Origin: Pseudomonas piscis
Lineage (GTDB): Bacteria; Pseudomonadota; Gammaproteobacteria; Pseudomonadales; Pseudomonadaceae
NCBI RefSeq assembly: GCF_009380155.1
Contig: NZ_WHUV01000002.1
Span: forward strand, 372,001 to 436,000
Reading direction: 5' to 3'
Length of the DNA stretch: 64,000 nt
Shown here: positions 45,085-53,016 of the stretch, piece after piece
Layout of the letters: the number at the start of each line of letters is the position of its first letter
Numbering within the stretch: position 1 is the first letter of the stretch
Notes under the pieces: model-generated
What the model was told of the DNA's origin: nothing
The model's database searches: none
What the model saw: the letters and a program-made list of their open reading frames with translations, nothing else
Program-made: the position numbers and the translations under genes

Positions 45085-45831
45085 ATGGACAAAGTCATCG
45101 TCATCACCGGTGGCGGGCGGGGGATCGGCGCAGCCACGGCGTTGCTGGCCGCGCAGCAGGGTTTCAAGGTGTGTATCAACTACCAGGCCGACGAGCAGTC
45201 TGCCCAGCAGGTCCTGGAGCAGGTCCGGGCCCTGGGCGCCCAGGCGATCGCCGTACGGGCCGATGTCAGTATCGAAGATGAAGTCATCGGCCTGTTCCAG
45301 CGGGTCGACGCCGAGCTGGGCCGGGTTACGGCGCTGGTCAACAATGCCGGCACCGTGGGGCAGAAGTCGCGCCTGGAGGAAATGTCCGAGTTCCGCATCC
45401 AGAAGATCATGAAGACCAACGTCATGGGGCCGATCCTCTGCGCCAAGCACGCGGTGCTGCGCATGTCGCCGCGCCATGGCGGGCAGGGCGGCAGCATCGT
45501 CAACGTATCATCGGTGGCGGCGCGCCTGGGCTCGCCTGGCGAGTACATCGACTACGCGGCATCCAAGGGCGCGCTGGACACCTTCACCATCGGCCTGGCC
45601 AAGGAAGTGGCGGGCGAGGGCATCCGCGTCAACGCCGTGCGCCCGGGCTATATCTATACCGATTTCCATGCGCTCAGCGGCGATGCCGACCGTGTCAGCA
45701 AGCTGGAGAGCGCCATCCCCATGGGCCGCGGCGGGCGTCCGGACGAGGTGGCCGAGGCCATCATCTGGCTGCTGTCGGACAAGGCCTCCTATGCCACCGG
45801 CACCTTCGTTGACCTGGGCGGCGGTCGCTGA
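45085..45831 (+). CDS. Short-chain dehydrogenase/reductase
   Basis: A 248-residue NAD(P)-dependent oxidoreductase. The cofactor loop TGGGRGIG is at 8–15, NNAG at 86–89, and the catalytic Ser142/143, Tyr157 and Lys161 in VSSVAARLGSPGEYIDYAASKGA. It resembles YgfF/glucose-dehydrogenase-like sugar reductases, with GRGGRPDEVAEAIIWLLSDKASYATGTFVDLGGGR at the end. Substrate unknown. AGGGAG is about nine bases before the ATG at 45085; the open frame upstream is not family-like. Confidence 0.93.
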   Translation: MDKVIVITGGGRGIGAATALLAAQQGFKVCINYQADEQSAQQVLEQVRALGAQAIAVRADVSIEDEVIGLFQRVDAELGRVTALVNNAGTVGQKSRLEEMSEFRIQKIMKTNVMGPILCAKHAVLRMSPRHGGQGGSIVNVSSVAARLGSPGEYIDYAASKGALDTFTIGLAKEVAGEGIRVNAVRPGYIYTDFHALSGDADRVSKLESAIPMGRGGRPDEVAEAIIWLLSDKASYATGTFVDLGGGR

Positions 45832-45866
45832 CTCCTGGTCCATGAGCCGGTTTGTCGGCCAATAGC

Positions 45867-45907
45867 CCCTGAGCCTGGCACCAGACTGCGGATGCCAGGG
45901 CTCAGGG
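45867..45907. terminator. Hairpin between the convergent SDR and membrane-protein genes
   Basis: Fourteen-base arms CCCTGAGCCTGGCA and TGCCAGGGCTCAGGG with one bulged G, around a 12-base loop. The right arm overlaps the stop codon of the minus-strand gene. Likely a shared terminator, though no clear T-tract follows on either side. Confidence 0.6.
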
Positions 45908-46465
45908 CAACGCGTCGACGGTGCGGCGGCGGGGCACGATCAGCAAGGCCAGCAGTAGCCCAAGCAGGCCGGTGCCATAGCTCATCGACAGCGGCAGCAG
46001 GCGACTCAGGGTTTCGCCAGGGCGTATGCAGCTATAGCGAAATCCATAACCCTGCTCATCTGCCCAGACTCCCGGGACCTTGTTCACCGGTGTCGGGTCT
46101 GATGGCGCCAGTTGCTCATCCGAGAGCTCCAGCTTGGCATGGCTCGCTTCACGTGCCGCCAGTTGTTCGATGGCCTGCAACTGGGCATCGTTGCAGCGGC
46201 TCTCGCTCCAGTTGTGCAACACCAGCAAGGCCGATAGCAGCAACAGCAAGGGCACTGGATAAAAGCGTCGGGTCGGCAACAGGGGCGCTACCAGCAGTCC
46301 GGCCAGGAAACCGGCCAGCAGCAGGTTGGCCCAGTACCAGCCGCCGCCTTCCCAGCTTGGCAGCATTATCAGCATCAGCACCGGGGGCAGTACGACGCGA
46401 GCGAACAGCAGGCACAGGGCTGCGGCGAGGAGGGTGACCAGCAGGGTCTTGATCCAGGATTTCAT
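45902..46465 (-). CDS. Small multi-span membrane protein at the end of the effector/immunity unit
   Basis: A 187-residue protein with hydrophobic segments at about 6–34, 44–64, 70–86 and 160–180, and a periplasmic-looking loop with two cysteines (SESRCNDAQ; FRYSCIRPGETL). I do not recognise the family. It lies 43 bases after the DUF1911 immunity gene on the same strand. A second, membrane-located immunity protein is one possible role, inferred from position only. The start at 46465 has GGCGGAAC upstream. Confidence 0.75.
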   Translation of the reverse strand: MKSWIKTLLVTLLAAALCLLFARVVLPPVLMLIMLPSWEGGGWYWANLLLAGFLAGLLVAPLLPTRRFYPVPLLLLLSALLVLHNWSESRCNDAQLQAIEQLAAREASHAKLELSDEQLAPSDPTPVNKVPGVWADEQGYGFRYSCIRPGETLSRLLPLSMSYGTGLLGLLLALLIVPRRRTVDALP

Positions 46466-46508
46466 GGCTGTTCCGCCGCCTGTATGAGTGGAGCCAAAAC
46501 GGCACGCA

Positions 46509-47306
46509 TCAGTCTTGTGTCGCCTGCCCGGGAATATTCGGTGGGGTGAAGCGGCGGGCATATTGGAGCATGTCCCGGGGATAGATCATGTGCCGCACCG
46601 CGCCATCGTCCAGGCCGTAGAGGTAGACGATGGCCGCGGCCTCGAAGGCCCAATAGCCGAAGTAGCCGCCATCGTCGTCGAAACTATGGCTGTCGTGCCA
46701 CGGAGCGTGCACGAAGGCCGGGTACCACTGGTTGCAGTACTCCACCAGCAATTCTCGGGCTTGCGCCGGGTCCTTGTGGTAGACCGCGCGCACCAGGGGC
46801 GTGTAGACCTCGTGGTACCACTCATCCACCTCCACCCGGTCGGCCAGGAAACCCTTGAGCAGATCCTCGATCAGCACGTCCTCGCCATGGTAGCCAGCCC
46901 GATCCTGCAACAGCGCCACCCGTGGCAGCAGGTCGCTGCGTTGCAGGAGGATGCACAGGCTGATGACCTGTACGTACTCCTCGAAGTCATGAGGGTAGTG
47001 ATCGATCGCCAGGGGCGCGATTTCCGGCAGTTCTTCATAGCGCGCCAGCTTGCGCTGGTAGTCCTCGTAGCTTTCCACCACTGCGTCCAGGGCCTGGGCC
47101 AGCGCTTGCATGGGCTCGCCAGCGGTGTAGCCGAGGATCAGTCGGTGCAGGCGCGCTTGCTGCACCTGCCGGGCCTTGAGGGAGGCTTCCTGGAGGGGGC
47201 AGTCGGCCTCCATGGAGTGCTCCTGCCAGAAGGCCTCGGTGCCTTCCAGGTGCTCGCTGAGCTGGTAGTACTGTTTGTGGCTGAGAAACACTTGCCTGCG
47301 GTTCAT
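46509..47306 (-). CDS. PoNi-type immunity protein (DUF1911-like)
   Basis: A 265-residue soluble acidic protein. The C-terminal segment GYFGYWAFEAAAIVYLYGLDDGAVRHMIYPRDML has the DUF1911 pattern (G-Y-W-x-F-E-A ... G-L-D-D ... Y-P-x-D). The N-terminal half is helical, as in DUF1910. Proteins of this type are immunity factors against PoNe-class DNase toxins delivered by type VI secretion or contact systems. It begins 16 bases after the effector-like gene, the normal order for a toxin–immunity pair. The family assignment is by motif reading, not by a search. Confidence 0.8.
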   Translation of the reverse strand: MNRRQVFLSHKQYYQLSEHLEGTEAFWQEHSMEADCPLQEASLKARQVQQARLHRLILGYTAGEPMQALAQALDAVVESYEDYQRKLARYEELPEIAPLAIDHYPHDFEEYVQVISLCILLQRSDLLPRVALLQDRAGYHGEDVLIEDLLKGFLADRVEVDEWYHEVYTPLVRAVYHKDPAQARELLVEYCNQWYPAFVHAPWHDSHSFDDDGGYFGYWAFEAAAIVYLYGLDDGAVRHMIYPRDMLQYARRFTPPNIPGQATQD

Positions 47307-47321
47307 CGCGCTCGCCTCGGT

Positions 47322-48362
47322 TCAATAGGGGATCAGGGTGAAAGCCGGCTTGCGCTCGGACGCTTCCAGCAGCAGGGTCGGCAGGTCCACCTCGGTAGGC
47401 TCCAGGCACAGGATGCCGAGCTCCTCCTCCAGGGCTGGGCGGTCGGCCGCCAGTGCCTGGATCGGCAGGCGTTGGTAGGGGCGTGGGTCTTCGCCGTAGT
47501 AGACCTTGGCGGTGCCGGCAGGGATGCCTTCCAGGCGGGCGAAGCCTTCTTCGTCGAGGTGCCCCTGGATTTGCGAACCGTCGGTGAAGACCACCCGGTA
47601 GGCGGCACCGGACACGGGTTCGAGGTTGGAGTAATGCAGGTTCAGTTCCAGCCAGTGGCCGTCGCCGGTGAGGTGCTCCATGCCCTGGTTGATGGCTTGT
47701 GGAGTGCTGGCGGCCTCGCGGGCTGCGGGCAAGGTGCTGCTGGTACCGGCACTGCCTGCCGATTGCGGCTTGGGCAACAGGGCCGGGCCCTGGCTGTGGG
47801 CCAGGGCCGAACTGTTGCGTTGCACCGCCAGCCACGGTGCGATGCGTTGCTGCACCGCTTGCATGAGCATCTGGCTGTGGTCCCGGGCCTCGTCCAGGTT
47901 GTGCAGCACCAGTTGCTGCTGGCGTGGGGCAAGGCCTGTGAAGGTCGAGGACGCCTGCACGCCACGGACGATCTCTGGCATTTCCTCGGTCAGGCGAGCG
48001 GGGTCCAGGGATTTTTCCAGTAATTGTTCCGGGCTGGTCTTGATCCGGCAGCTCAGCAGCGTATGGCGGATCAGGTCGAAGAGTTTATCGGCGTGGCGCC
48101 AGGGGGCTCGGTTGATCTGGCGCAGGATGAGCTTGAATTCCTGCCCGGGGCCGGGGATCCAGCCGATCAAGGCCAGGGCCAGGTCGAAGAGGGCGTCTGC
48201 TTCGTCCTGGTCATTGTTCACTGCATCCAGTTCAAGGATCGCCTGGACCGTATCGTAGGCGTTGAGCTCTTGGGCCAGCAGCGGCAGGCGACCGCGCTTG
48301 ATGGCTTGGCTCAGTTCGGCCTTGGCTTCTGGATAGTCGTCGTAATACAGGTCTTCGACCAT
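47322..48362 (-). CDS. Type VI effector-like protein lacking an evident toxin domain
   Basis: A 346-residue protein without signal peptide. Residues 56–115 read LFDLALALIGWIPGPGQEF...INRAPWRHADKLFDLIR...CRIKTSPEQLL, the 'IPGPG' pre-toxin module I associate with type VI effectors of pseudomonads. Residues ~255–296 (RVVFTDGSQIQGHLDEEGFARLEG, then PAGTAKVYYGEDPRPY) form a beta-type module also seen on VgrG extensions and effectors. Only about 50 residues follow, with no nuclease, lipase or pore motif. AAGGAG is eight bases before the ATG at 48362. The next gene encodes a PoNi-like immunity protein. Either the toxin part is novel or it has been lost. Confidence 0.72.
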   Translation of the reverse strand: MVEDLYYDDYPEAKAELSQAIKRGRLPLLAQELNAYDTVQAILELDAVNNDQDEADALFDLALALIGWIPGPGQEFKLILRQINRAPWRHADKLFDLIRHTLLSCRIKTSPEQLLEKSLDPARLTEEMPEIVRGVQASSTFTGLAPRQQQLVLHNLDEARDHSQMLMQAVQQRIAPWLAVQRNSSALAHSQGPALLPKPQSAGSAGTSSTLPAAREAASTPQAINQGMEHLTGDGHWLELNLHYSNLEPVSGAAYRVVFTDGSQIQGHLDEEGFARLEGIPAGTAKVYYGEDPRPYQRLPIQALAADRPALEEELGILCLEPTEVDLPTLLLEASERKPAFTLIPY

Positions 48363-48473
48363 GCCGTGCTCCTTCCCTGGAAAATTCGAGCGCGGATGCT
48401 GCACCAGTGCCGGCCCGGGGGCAAGTCGTTTGACCACCAAGGGCGTATCTCTGCGACCGCTGCGCGCCTGTGG

Positions 48474-48527
48474 GCAGCCTGCGGCAGCGGCTACACGAAG
48501 CGAGTCCGTAGCCGCTGTCGAGACTGC
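48474..48527. repeat. REPIN-like inverted pair
   Basis: The left arm 48474–48494 and right arm 48508–48527 are inverted, sharing a perfect ten-base core CAGCGGCTAC / GTAGCCGCTG, around a 13-base loop. The left arm is nearly identical to the monomer at 44952–44972, and the right arm matches the copy behind dnaQ. It lies in the 226-base gap between the mpaR-like gene and the effector-like gene. Confidence 0.7.
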
Positions 48528-48588
48528 GCCAAGGTCCGCAAGACCTCAAGCGTTCGGCCAGTCAAGCACAGGCTGCACTCGGCGGGGG

Positions 48589-50025
48589 TCAGAACGAGCG
48601 GATGATCCGCCCCAGGGTCTCCATGGCCTTTTCCATCGTCTCGTTCCAGGGGCTGCCGTAGTTGAGGCGAATGCAATTGCGAAAACGCTGGGTCGGGGAA
48701 AAGATCGGCCCGGGGGCGATGCTGATGCCCTGGGCCAGAGCCATCTGGAACAGTTTCAGCGAGTCCATCTGCGGCGGTAGCTCCAGCCACAGGAAGTAGC
48801 CGCCAGCGGGCTGGCTGACCCGGGTCTGGGCCGGGAAGTGCCGGGCGATCGCAGCCAGCATGGCGCTTTGCTGTTCTTCCAGGGCATAGCGCAGCTTGCG
48901 CAGGTGACGGTCGTAGCCGCCATGTTGCAGGTAGTCGGCGATCGCCGCCTGGGCCGGCATCGAGGCGCACAACGAGGTCATCAACTTGAGCCGTTCGATC
49001 TTCTGTGCGTAGCGCCCGGCGGCCACCCAACCGATGCGGTAGCCCGGGGCCAGGCTCTTGGCGAAGGACCCGCAGTGCATCACCAGGCCCTCGGTATCGA
49101 AGGCCTTGGCCGGTTTCGGGGCTTGCTGGCCGTAGTACAGCTCGGCGTAGACATCGTCCTCGATCAGCGGCACCTGGTGCTGGCGCAGCAGTTCCACCAG
49201 TTCCTGTTTCTTGGACTCGGGCATGCTCGCGCCCATGGGGTTCTGGAAGTTGGTCATGCACCAGCAAGCCTTGATCGGATGGCGCTCCAGGGTCTGGGCC
49301 AGGACCCCCAGGTCGATGCCGTCCCGTGGGTGCACGGGAATCTCCACCGCCTTGAGCTTGAGTCGCTCCAGGACCTGCAGGCTGGCATAGAAGGCCGGGG
49401 CCTCGATGGCCACCAGGTCGCCGGGTTCGGTCACGGCCTGCAAGCACAGGTTCAGCGCCTCGAGGGCGCCGTTGGTGATCAGCAGCTCCTCCATGGGCAG
49501 CATCAGCCCCGCCACCATGTAGCGCAGGGCGATCTGCCGCCGCAGTTGCGGGTTGCCCGGCGACATGTCGGTGACCACCACCCGTGGGTCCATCTCGCGG
49601 CTCGCGCTGGCCAGGGAGCGGGACAGGCGCTGCAGGGGGAACAGGGTCGGGCTGGGGAAGGCCGAGCCGAAGGGCACGGTACTCGGGTCCTTGATCGAGT
49701 CGAGCACCGAGAATACCAGTTCGCTGACATCGACTTCGGTGGATTCGTTGACTTCGCTGCTGATCACCGGCTCGGAGAATGGGCTGGGCGCGTGGGCATT
49801 GACGAAGTAGCCCGAACGCGGGCGGGCACGGATCAACCCGCGGCGTTCCAGCAGGTAATAGGCCTGGAACACCGTCGACGGGCTGACCCCGTAGGTCTGG
49901 CTGGCATAGCGCACCGAGGGTACGCGCTGGCCAGGACCCAGGACCCCGGAACGGATCAGTTCGGCGATGTCATCGGCGAATTTTTCGTAGCGTTTCATCT
50001 GCGGTGCAAGATCCAGTCTGGTCAT
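48589..50025 (-). CDS. mpaR: MocR-type PLP-dependent transcriptional regulator, MpaR-like
   Basis: A 478-residue fusion of an N-terminal GntR winged helix (about residues 10–75: YEKFADDIAELIRSGVLGPGQRVPSVR ... SPSTVFQAYYLLERRGL) with a fold-type I aminotransferase domain. The PLP lysine lies in CGSFAKSLAPGYRIGW, and the aspartate/tyrosine pair in LIEDDVYAELYYG. Length and neighbour match PA4132 (MpaR), which controls the cyanide-linked ccoN4 cluster and quinolone signalling in P. aeruginosa. It lies downstream of the CcoG-like gene on the same strand, with a strong hairpin in the 124-base gap. The gene identity is probable, not proven. Confidence 0.82.
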   Translation of the reverse strand: MTRLDLAPQMKRYEKFADDIAELIRSGVLGPGQRVPSVRYASQTYGVSPSTVFQAYYLLERRGLIRARPRSGYFVNAHAPSPFSEPVISSEVNESTEVDVSELVFSVLDSIKDPSTVPFGSAFPSPTLFPLQRLSRSLASASREMDPRVVVTDMSPGNPQLRRQIALRYMVAGLMLPMEELLITNGALEALNLCLQAVTEPGDLVAIEAPAFYASLQVLERLKLKAVEIPVHPRDGIDLGVLAQTLERHPIKACWCMTNFQNPMGASMPESKKQELVELLRQHQVPLIEDDVYAELYYGQQAPKPAKAFDTEGLVMHCGSFAKSLAPGYRIGWVAAGRYAQKIERLKLMTSLCASMPAQAAIADYLQHGGYDRHLRKLRYALEEQQSAMLAAIARHFPAQTRVSQPAGGYFLWLELPPQMDSLKLFQMALAQGISIAPGPIFSPTQRFRNCIRLNYGSPWNETMEKAMETLGRIIRSF

Positions 50026-50064
50026 CGGTGCGACATGCGTGAGGTAGCGAGAGTAGGGACTGCG

Positions 50065-50102
50065 ACCCGCGGGCGCCAGGAAGGTCCATGGCGCCCGCGG
50101 GT
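50065..50102 (-). promoter_or_regulatory. Long perfect hairpin between the ccoG-like and mpaR-like genes
   Basis: Thirteen-base perfect arms ACCCGCGGGCGCC (50065–50077) and GGCGCCCGCGGGT (50090–50102) around a 12-base loop. No T-tract follows on the minus strand. It could attenuate transcription into the regulator gene or stabilise the upstream message. Confidence 0.65.
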
Positions 50103-50149
50103 GCTCGTGGCGTGGCCCGGGATACCCCTCGCCACGGCATTCTAGAGGT

Positions 50150-51565
50150 TCAGCGGTTCATCGGCGCGACAAAACGACTCGCCGCCACGGCCTGGATGCC
50201 CGGATCGTCGCTATCGCTGACCTTGAAGCTGATGTCCTGGGAACTGCTTTGCGGGCGTTCCTGGACCAGCGCCACCGAAACCGGCAAGTCGATGATTTCA
50301 CCTGGAGCCAGGCTCAGCTCGGTCTTGCCTTGCAGCTCGAAGCCTTCGCCATCCACCAGGGCTACCTGGTATTGCTGGCGTTGCTGGGTCTTGTTGATGA
50401 TCTTCAGGCTGTAGATGTTCTCGATCTGCCCCAGGGCGTTCTCGCGGAACAGGCCACGGTCCTTGGTCACGTCCAGGGACACCATCGGCCGTTGCACCAG
50501 GGCCAGGGTCAGCGCGCCGATCATCACCAGCATCACTGCGCAGTAGCCCACCAGGCGCGGCCGCAGCAGGTGGGTCTTGCCCCCTTGCAGCTCATGTTCG
50601 GAGGTATAGGAGATCAGGCCGCGGGCGTAGCCCATCTTGTCCATGATCGAGTCGCAGGCATCGATGCAGGCGGCGCAGCCGATGCATTCCATCTGCAGGC
50701 CGTCGCGGATGTCGATGCCGGTGGGGCATACCTGCACGCACAGCTGGCAGTCGATGCAATCGCCCAGGCCGACGTCGGCGGGCTTGACGTCGCGCTTGCG
50801 CGGGCCTCGGCTTTCGCCACGGGCCGGGTTGTAGGAAATGGTCAGGGTGTCCTTGTCGAACATCACGCTCTGGAAGCGGGCATAAGGGCACATGTGCATG
50901 CACACTGCTTCGCGCATCCAGCCGGCATTGATATAGGTGGCGCCGGCGAAGAACACTACCCAGAACAGGCTCAGGCCGCCGATCTGCAGGGTCATCAGTT
51001 CCTGGGCCAGGGGCCGGATCGGGGTGAAGTAGCCAACGAAGGTCAGGCCGGTGAGCAGGCTGATGCCCAGCCACAGGGTGTGCTTGAGGGCCCGGCGGGC
51101 CAGCTTGTTGGCGCTCCAGGGCGCGGCCTGCAGCTTGATCCGCTGGTTGCGGTCGCCCTCGGTGACCTTTTCGCACCACATGAACAGCCAGGTCCAGGAG
51201 CTCTGCGGGCAGGTATAGCCGCACCACACCCGGCCGGCGAACACCGTGATGGAGAACAGGCCGAAGGCGCAGATGATCAGCAGCGCCGAGAGGAGGATGA
51301 AGTCCTGGGGCCAGAAGGTGGCGCCGAAGATATGGAACTTGCTTTCCGCCAGGTCCCACAGCACTGCTTGGCGTCCGCCCCAGTTCAGCCAGACGGTGCC
51401 GAAGAACAAGAGGAACAGGAACCCTGCGCCGCTCATGCGCAGGGTGCGGAACAGGCCGCTGAAACTACGGGTATAGACGTGTTTGTCGGTGCTCTTCGTC
51501 TTCATCTGTTTAGGGCGTGAAGGTTCGAAGGTCTCTACTAATCGGACGGGGATTCTTTCGCTCAT
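50150..51565 (-). CDS. ccoG: CcoG/FixG-like membrane ferredoxin (4Fe-4S)
   Basis: A 471-residue inner-membrane protein with four to five spans and a polyferredoxin centre: GDCIDCQLCVQVCPTGID and ECIGCAACIDACDSIMDKM hold two 4Fe-4S sets. Conserved extra motifs are CGYTCPQSSWTWLF and CMHMCPYARFQ. The C-terminal third is an Ig-like domain (KTELSLAPGEIIDLPVSVAL). CcoG reduces copper for cbb3 oxidase assembly in studied species. It may be the second copy (PA4131 type), because it is next to the MpaR-like regulator and not to ccoNOQP. The start is uncertain: GGAGG is 16 bases from the ATG at 51565. Confidence 0.9.
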   Translation of the reverse strand: MSERIPVRLVETFEPSRPKQMKTKSTDKHVYTRSFSGLFRTLRMSGAGFLFLLFFGTVWLNWGGRQAVLWDLAESKFHIFGATFWPQDFILLSALLIICAFGLFSITVFAGRVWCGYTCPQSSWTWLFMWCEKVTEGDRNQRIKLQAAPWSANKLARRALKHTLWLGISLLTGLTFVGYFTPIRPLAQELMTLQIGGLSLFWVVFFAGATYINAGWMREAVCMHMCPYARFQSVMFDKDTLTISYNPARGESRGPRKRDVKPADVGLGDCIDCQLCVQVCPTGIDIRDGLQMECIGCAACIDACDSIMDKMGYARGLISYTSEHELQGGKTHLLRPRLVGYCAVMLVMIGALTLALVQRPMVSLDVTKDRGLFRENALGQIENIYSLKIINKTQQRQQYQVALVDGEGFELQGKTELSLAPGEIIDLPVSVALVQERPQSSSQDISFKVSDSDDPGIQAVAASRFVAPMNR

Positions 51566-51772
51566 GGTCGTTCGCTCATAGCCTCCATCAGGCCGCGCAA
51601 CTATGACCACGGATCTGTTTGCATAACAGACTCAGCTATTTGATAAAAAAGCGGATCAGATGGCCTTTCCAGGAGGCCTGCGACAACTTGCTGCACCCCG
51701 GCAAGTTCCCCGGGGACCTGGCCCCGCAGGCTGATGGCACAGGGCTACGGGGCGGACCCTGATCCAGGTCAG

Positions 51773-52006
51773 TCAAATCACCGAATCACCCCCGGAGGCC
51801 TTCAGGTGGCGTCGGCCGTCGGTGGCACCTGCTACGGTCAATGCGTCGGCTTCTGCTTCGGTGATGTAGATACGCTCGCCCTTGATCTCCACCGCCGACA
51901 TCGCCTTGGCGCTGTCGGTGATGATGGTCACGGCACTGGCGGGCAGGCGTTCGTGGAGGGTCTGGGTGTCGAAATAACAGTGCTGCTGTTCGATGCGCAG
52001 GCTCAT
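51773..52006 (-). CDS. DUF3203-like small protein (77 aa)
   Basis: MSLRIEQQHCYFDTQTLHERLPASAVTII... a short soluble protein with the segment VEIKGERIYITEAEADALTVAGATDGRRHL, which I recognise as the Pseudomonas-restricted DUF3203 type. Function is unknown. An excellent ribosome site AGGAGGT precedes the ATG by seven bases. It is divergent from the MgtC-like gene. Confidence 0.82.
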   Translation of the reverse strand: MSLRIEQQHCYFDTQTLHERLPASAVTIITDSAKAMSAVEIKGERIYITEAEADALTVAGATDGRRHLKASGGDSVI

Positions 52007-52186
52007 GTCGGGTACCTCCTGGCGATGGCTATACAGGTTAGGGCCCGTAGCGCGGCCAGGGTTCGCCGCCGGCGATCAACGGCGGCCAGGCAGTGGGCCG
52101 GCACCATCTGCCCGACGCCGCGGTCCATCCTTAATGAAGCCCATGGCCCGCAACCCGCGGGGCCGGGATGGCCGGAGGAGCACTCG

Positions 52187-52681
52187 ATGGACGCCTGGTG
52201 GCATGAGGTATGGCTGACCCTGCAAGCGGAGTTCGCTGATATCGGCGATGCGCGGCAGATGACCCGGATCATCCTGCGCCTGCTGCTGGCAGCGGCGCTG
52301 GGCGCGGTGCTGGGGTTCGAGCGGGAACAGAAGGGCAAGGCGGCAGGAGTGCGCACCCACATGCTGGTGGCCATGGGCGCCGCCTTGTTCGTGCTGGTGC
52401 CGAGCCTTTCGGGAGCCCAGTCCGATGCCATGAGCCGGGTACTCCAGGGAGTGATCGCCGGGATCGGCTTCCTCGGCGCCGGGACCATTCTCAAGGGGCG
52501 TGAGGAGGAGGCAGGCCAGCACGTCAAGGGCTTGACCACCGCCGCCGGGTTGTGGATGACCGCCGCCATCGGCGTCGCGGCCGGCATGGGCCGCGAGGCC
52601 ACGGCGCTGTTGAGCACCTTGCTGGCATTGATGGTCTTCAGCCTGATGCCGTTGATCGTGCGGCGCCTGGAAAAGCGCTGA
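52187..52681 (+). CDS. MgtC/SapB family membrane protein
   Basis: A 164-residue inner-membrane protein with about four to five spans. The family signature is LLAAALGAVLGFEREQKGKAAGVRTHMLVAMGAALF and VIAGIGFLGAGTILKG...VKGLTTAAGLWMTAAIGVAAGMG. MgtC-type proteins support growth in low magnesium and inside phagocytes in some pathogens; this one lacks the C-terminal soluble domain of Salmonella MgtC and is closer to the SapB/YhiD form. GGAGGAG precedes the ATG. No magnesium transporter gene is nearby. Confidence 0.92.
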   Translation: MDAWWHEVWLTLQAEFADIGDARQMTRIILRLLLAAALGAVLGFEREQKGKAAGVRTHMLVAMGAALFVLVPSLSGAQSDAMSRVLQGVIAGIGFLGAGTILKGREEEAGQHVKGLTTAAGLWMTAAIGVAAGMGREATALLSTLLALMVFSLMPLIVRRLEKR

Positions 52682-52722
52682 ATACCGCCTGTCTATCTAT
52701 GCTTGCCGGCGAACCGCCGCAC

Positions 52723-52893
52723 TTATTCCCGCTGCTCGGCCAGTACCGGCGGCCTGGGCATGGGCGGGTCGACCTTGGGCGGCGGGGTGCTGTCCGGTGG
52801 CTCCTGCTCGGGAACCGCCGGTGGTTCGCTGGGCGGCAGGGGTGGCTGGTCGATGTTCGGATCAGGGGGATCCGCCGGGATCGGGATACTCAT
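52723..52893 (-). CDS. Small proline-rich protein (56 aa)
   Basis: MSIPIPADPPDPNIDQPPLPPSEPPAVPEQEPPDSTPPPK... about 40% proline with D/E, no signal peptide and no globular core. It is probably disordered. AGGAGG seven bases before the ATG and its placement beside glgE support a real gene. Role unknown. It is divergent from glgE across a 211-base gap that contains an AlgU-type promoter pointing to glgE. Confidence 0.65.
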   Translation of the reverse strand: MSIPIPADPPDPNIDQPPLPPSEPPAVPEQEPPDSTPPPKVDPPMPRPPVLAEQRE

Positions 52894-52988
52894 TGCTGGC
52901 CTCCTGGGTGCTTGCAGTTGCACCGGCTCGTTCGGTGGACCCCGCAACGGCGCATTTGATTCCCGCCGTCTCGATGATCAATTGCGCT

Positions 52989-53016
52989 GAACTTTCCGCA
53001 AGGCGGGTGGCTCGGA
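52989..53016 (+). promoter_or_regulatory. AlgU (sigma-22/RpoE-like) promoter candidate upstream of glgE
   Basis: GAACTT at 52989–52994, a 17-base spacer, then TCGGA at 53012–53016. The AlgU consensus is GAACTT-N16/17-TCTGA, so the -35 is perfect and the -10 matches four of five. Transcription would start near 53022, leaving a leader of about 80 bases before glgE. AlgU control fits a trehalose/glucan cluster tied to osmotic and desiccation stress. Confidence 0.6.

Noticed and set aside
51650..51678. TTGAT near 51635 and GGCCT/AGGCC at 51662–51678 as an Anr box or terminator for the CcoG-like gene
   Set aside because: The TTGAT has no ATCAA partner at the required four-base spacing, and the five-base stem has no T-tract.
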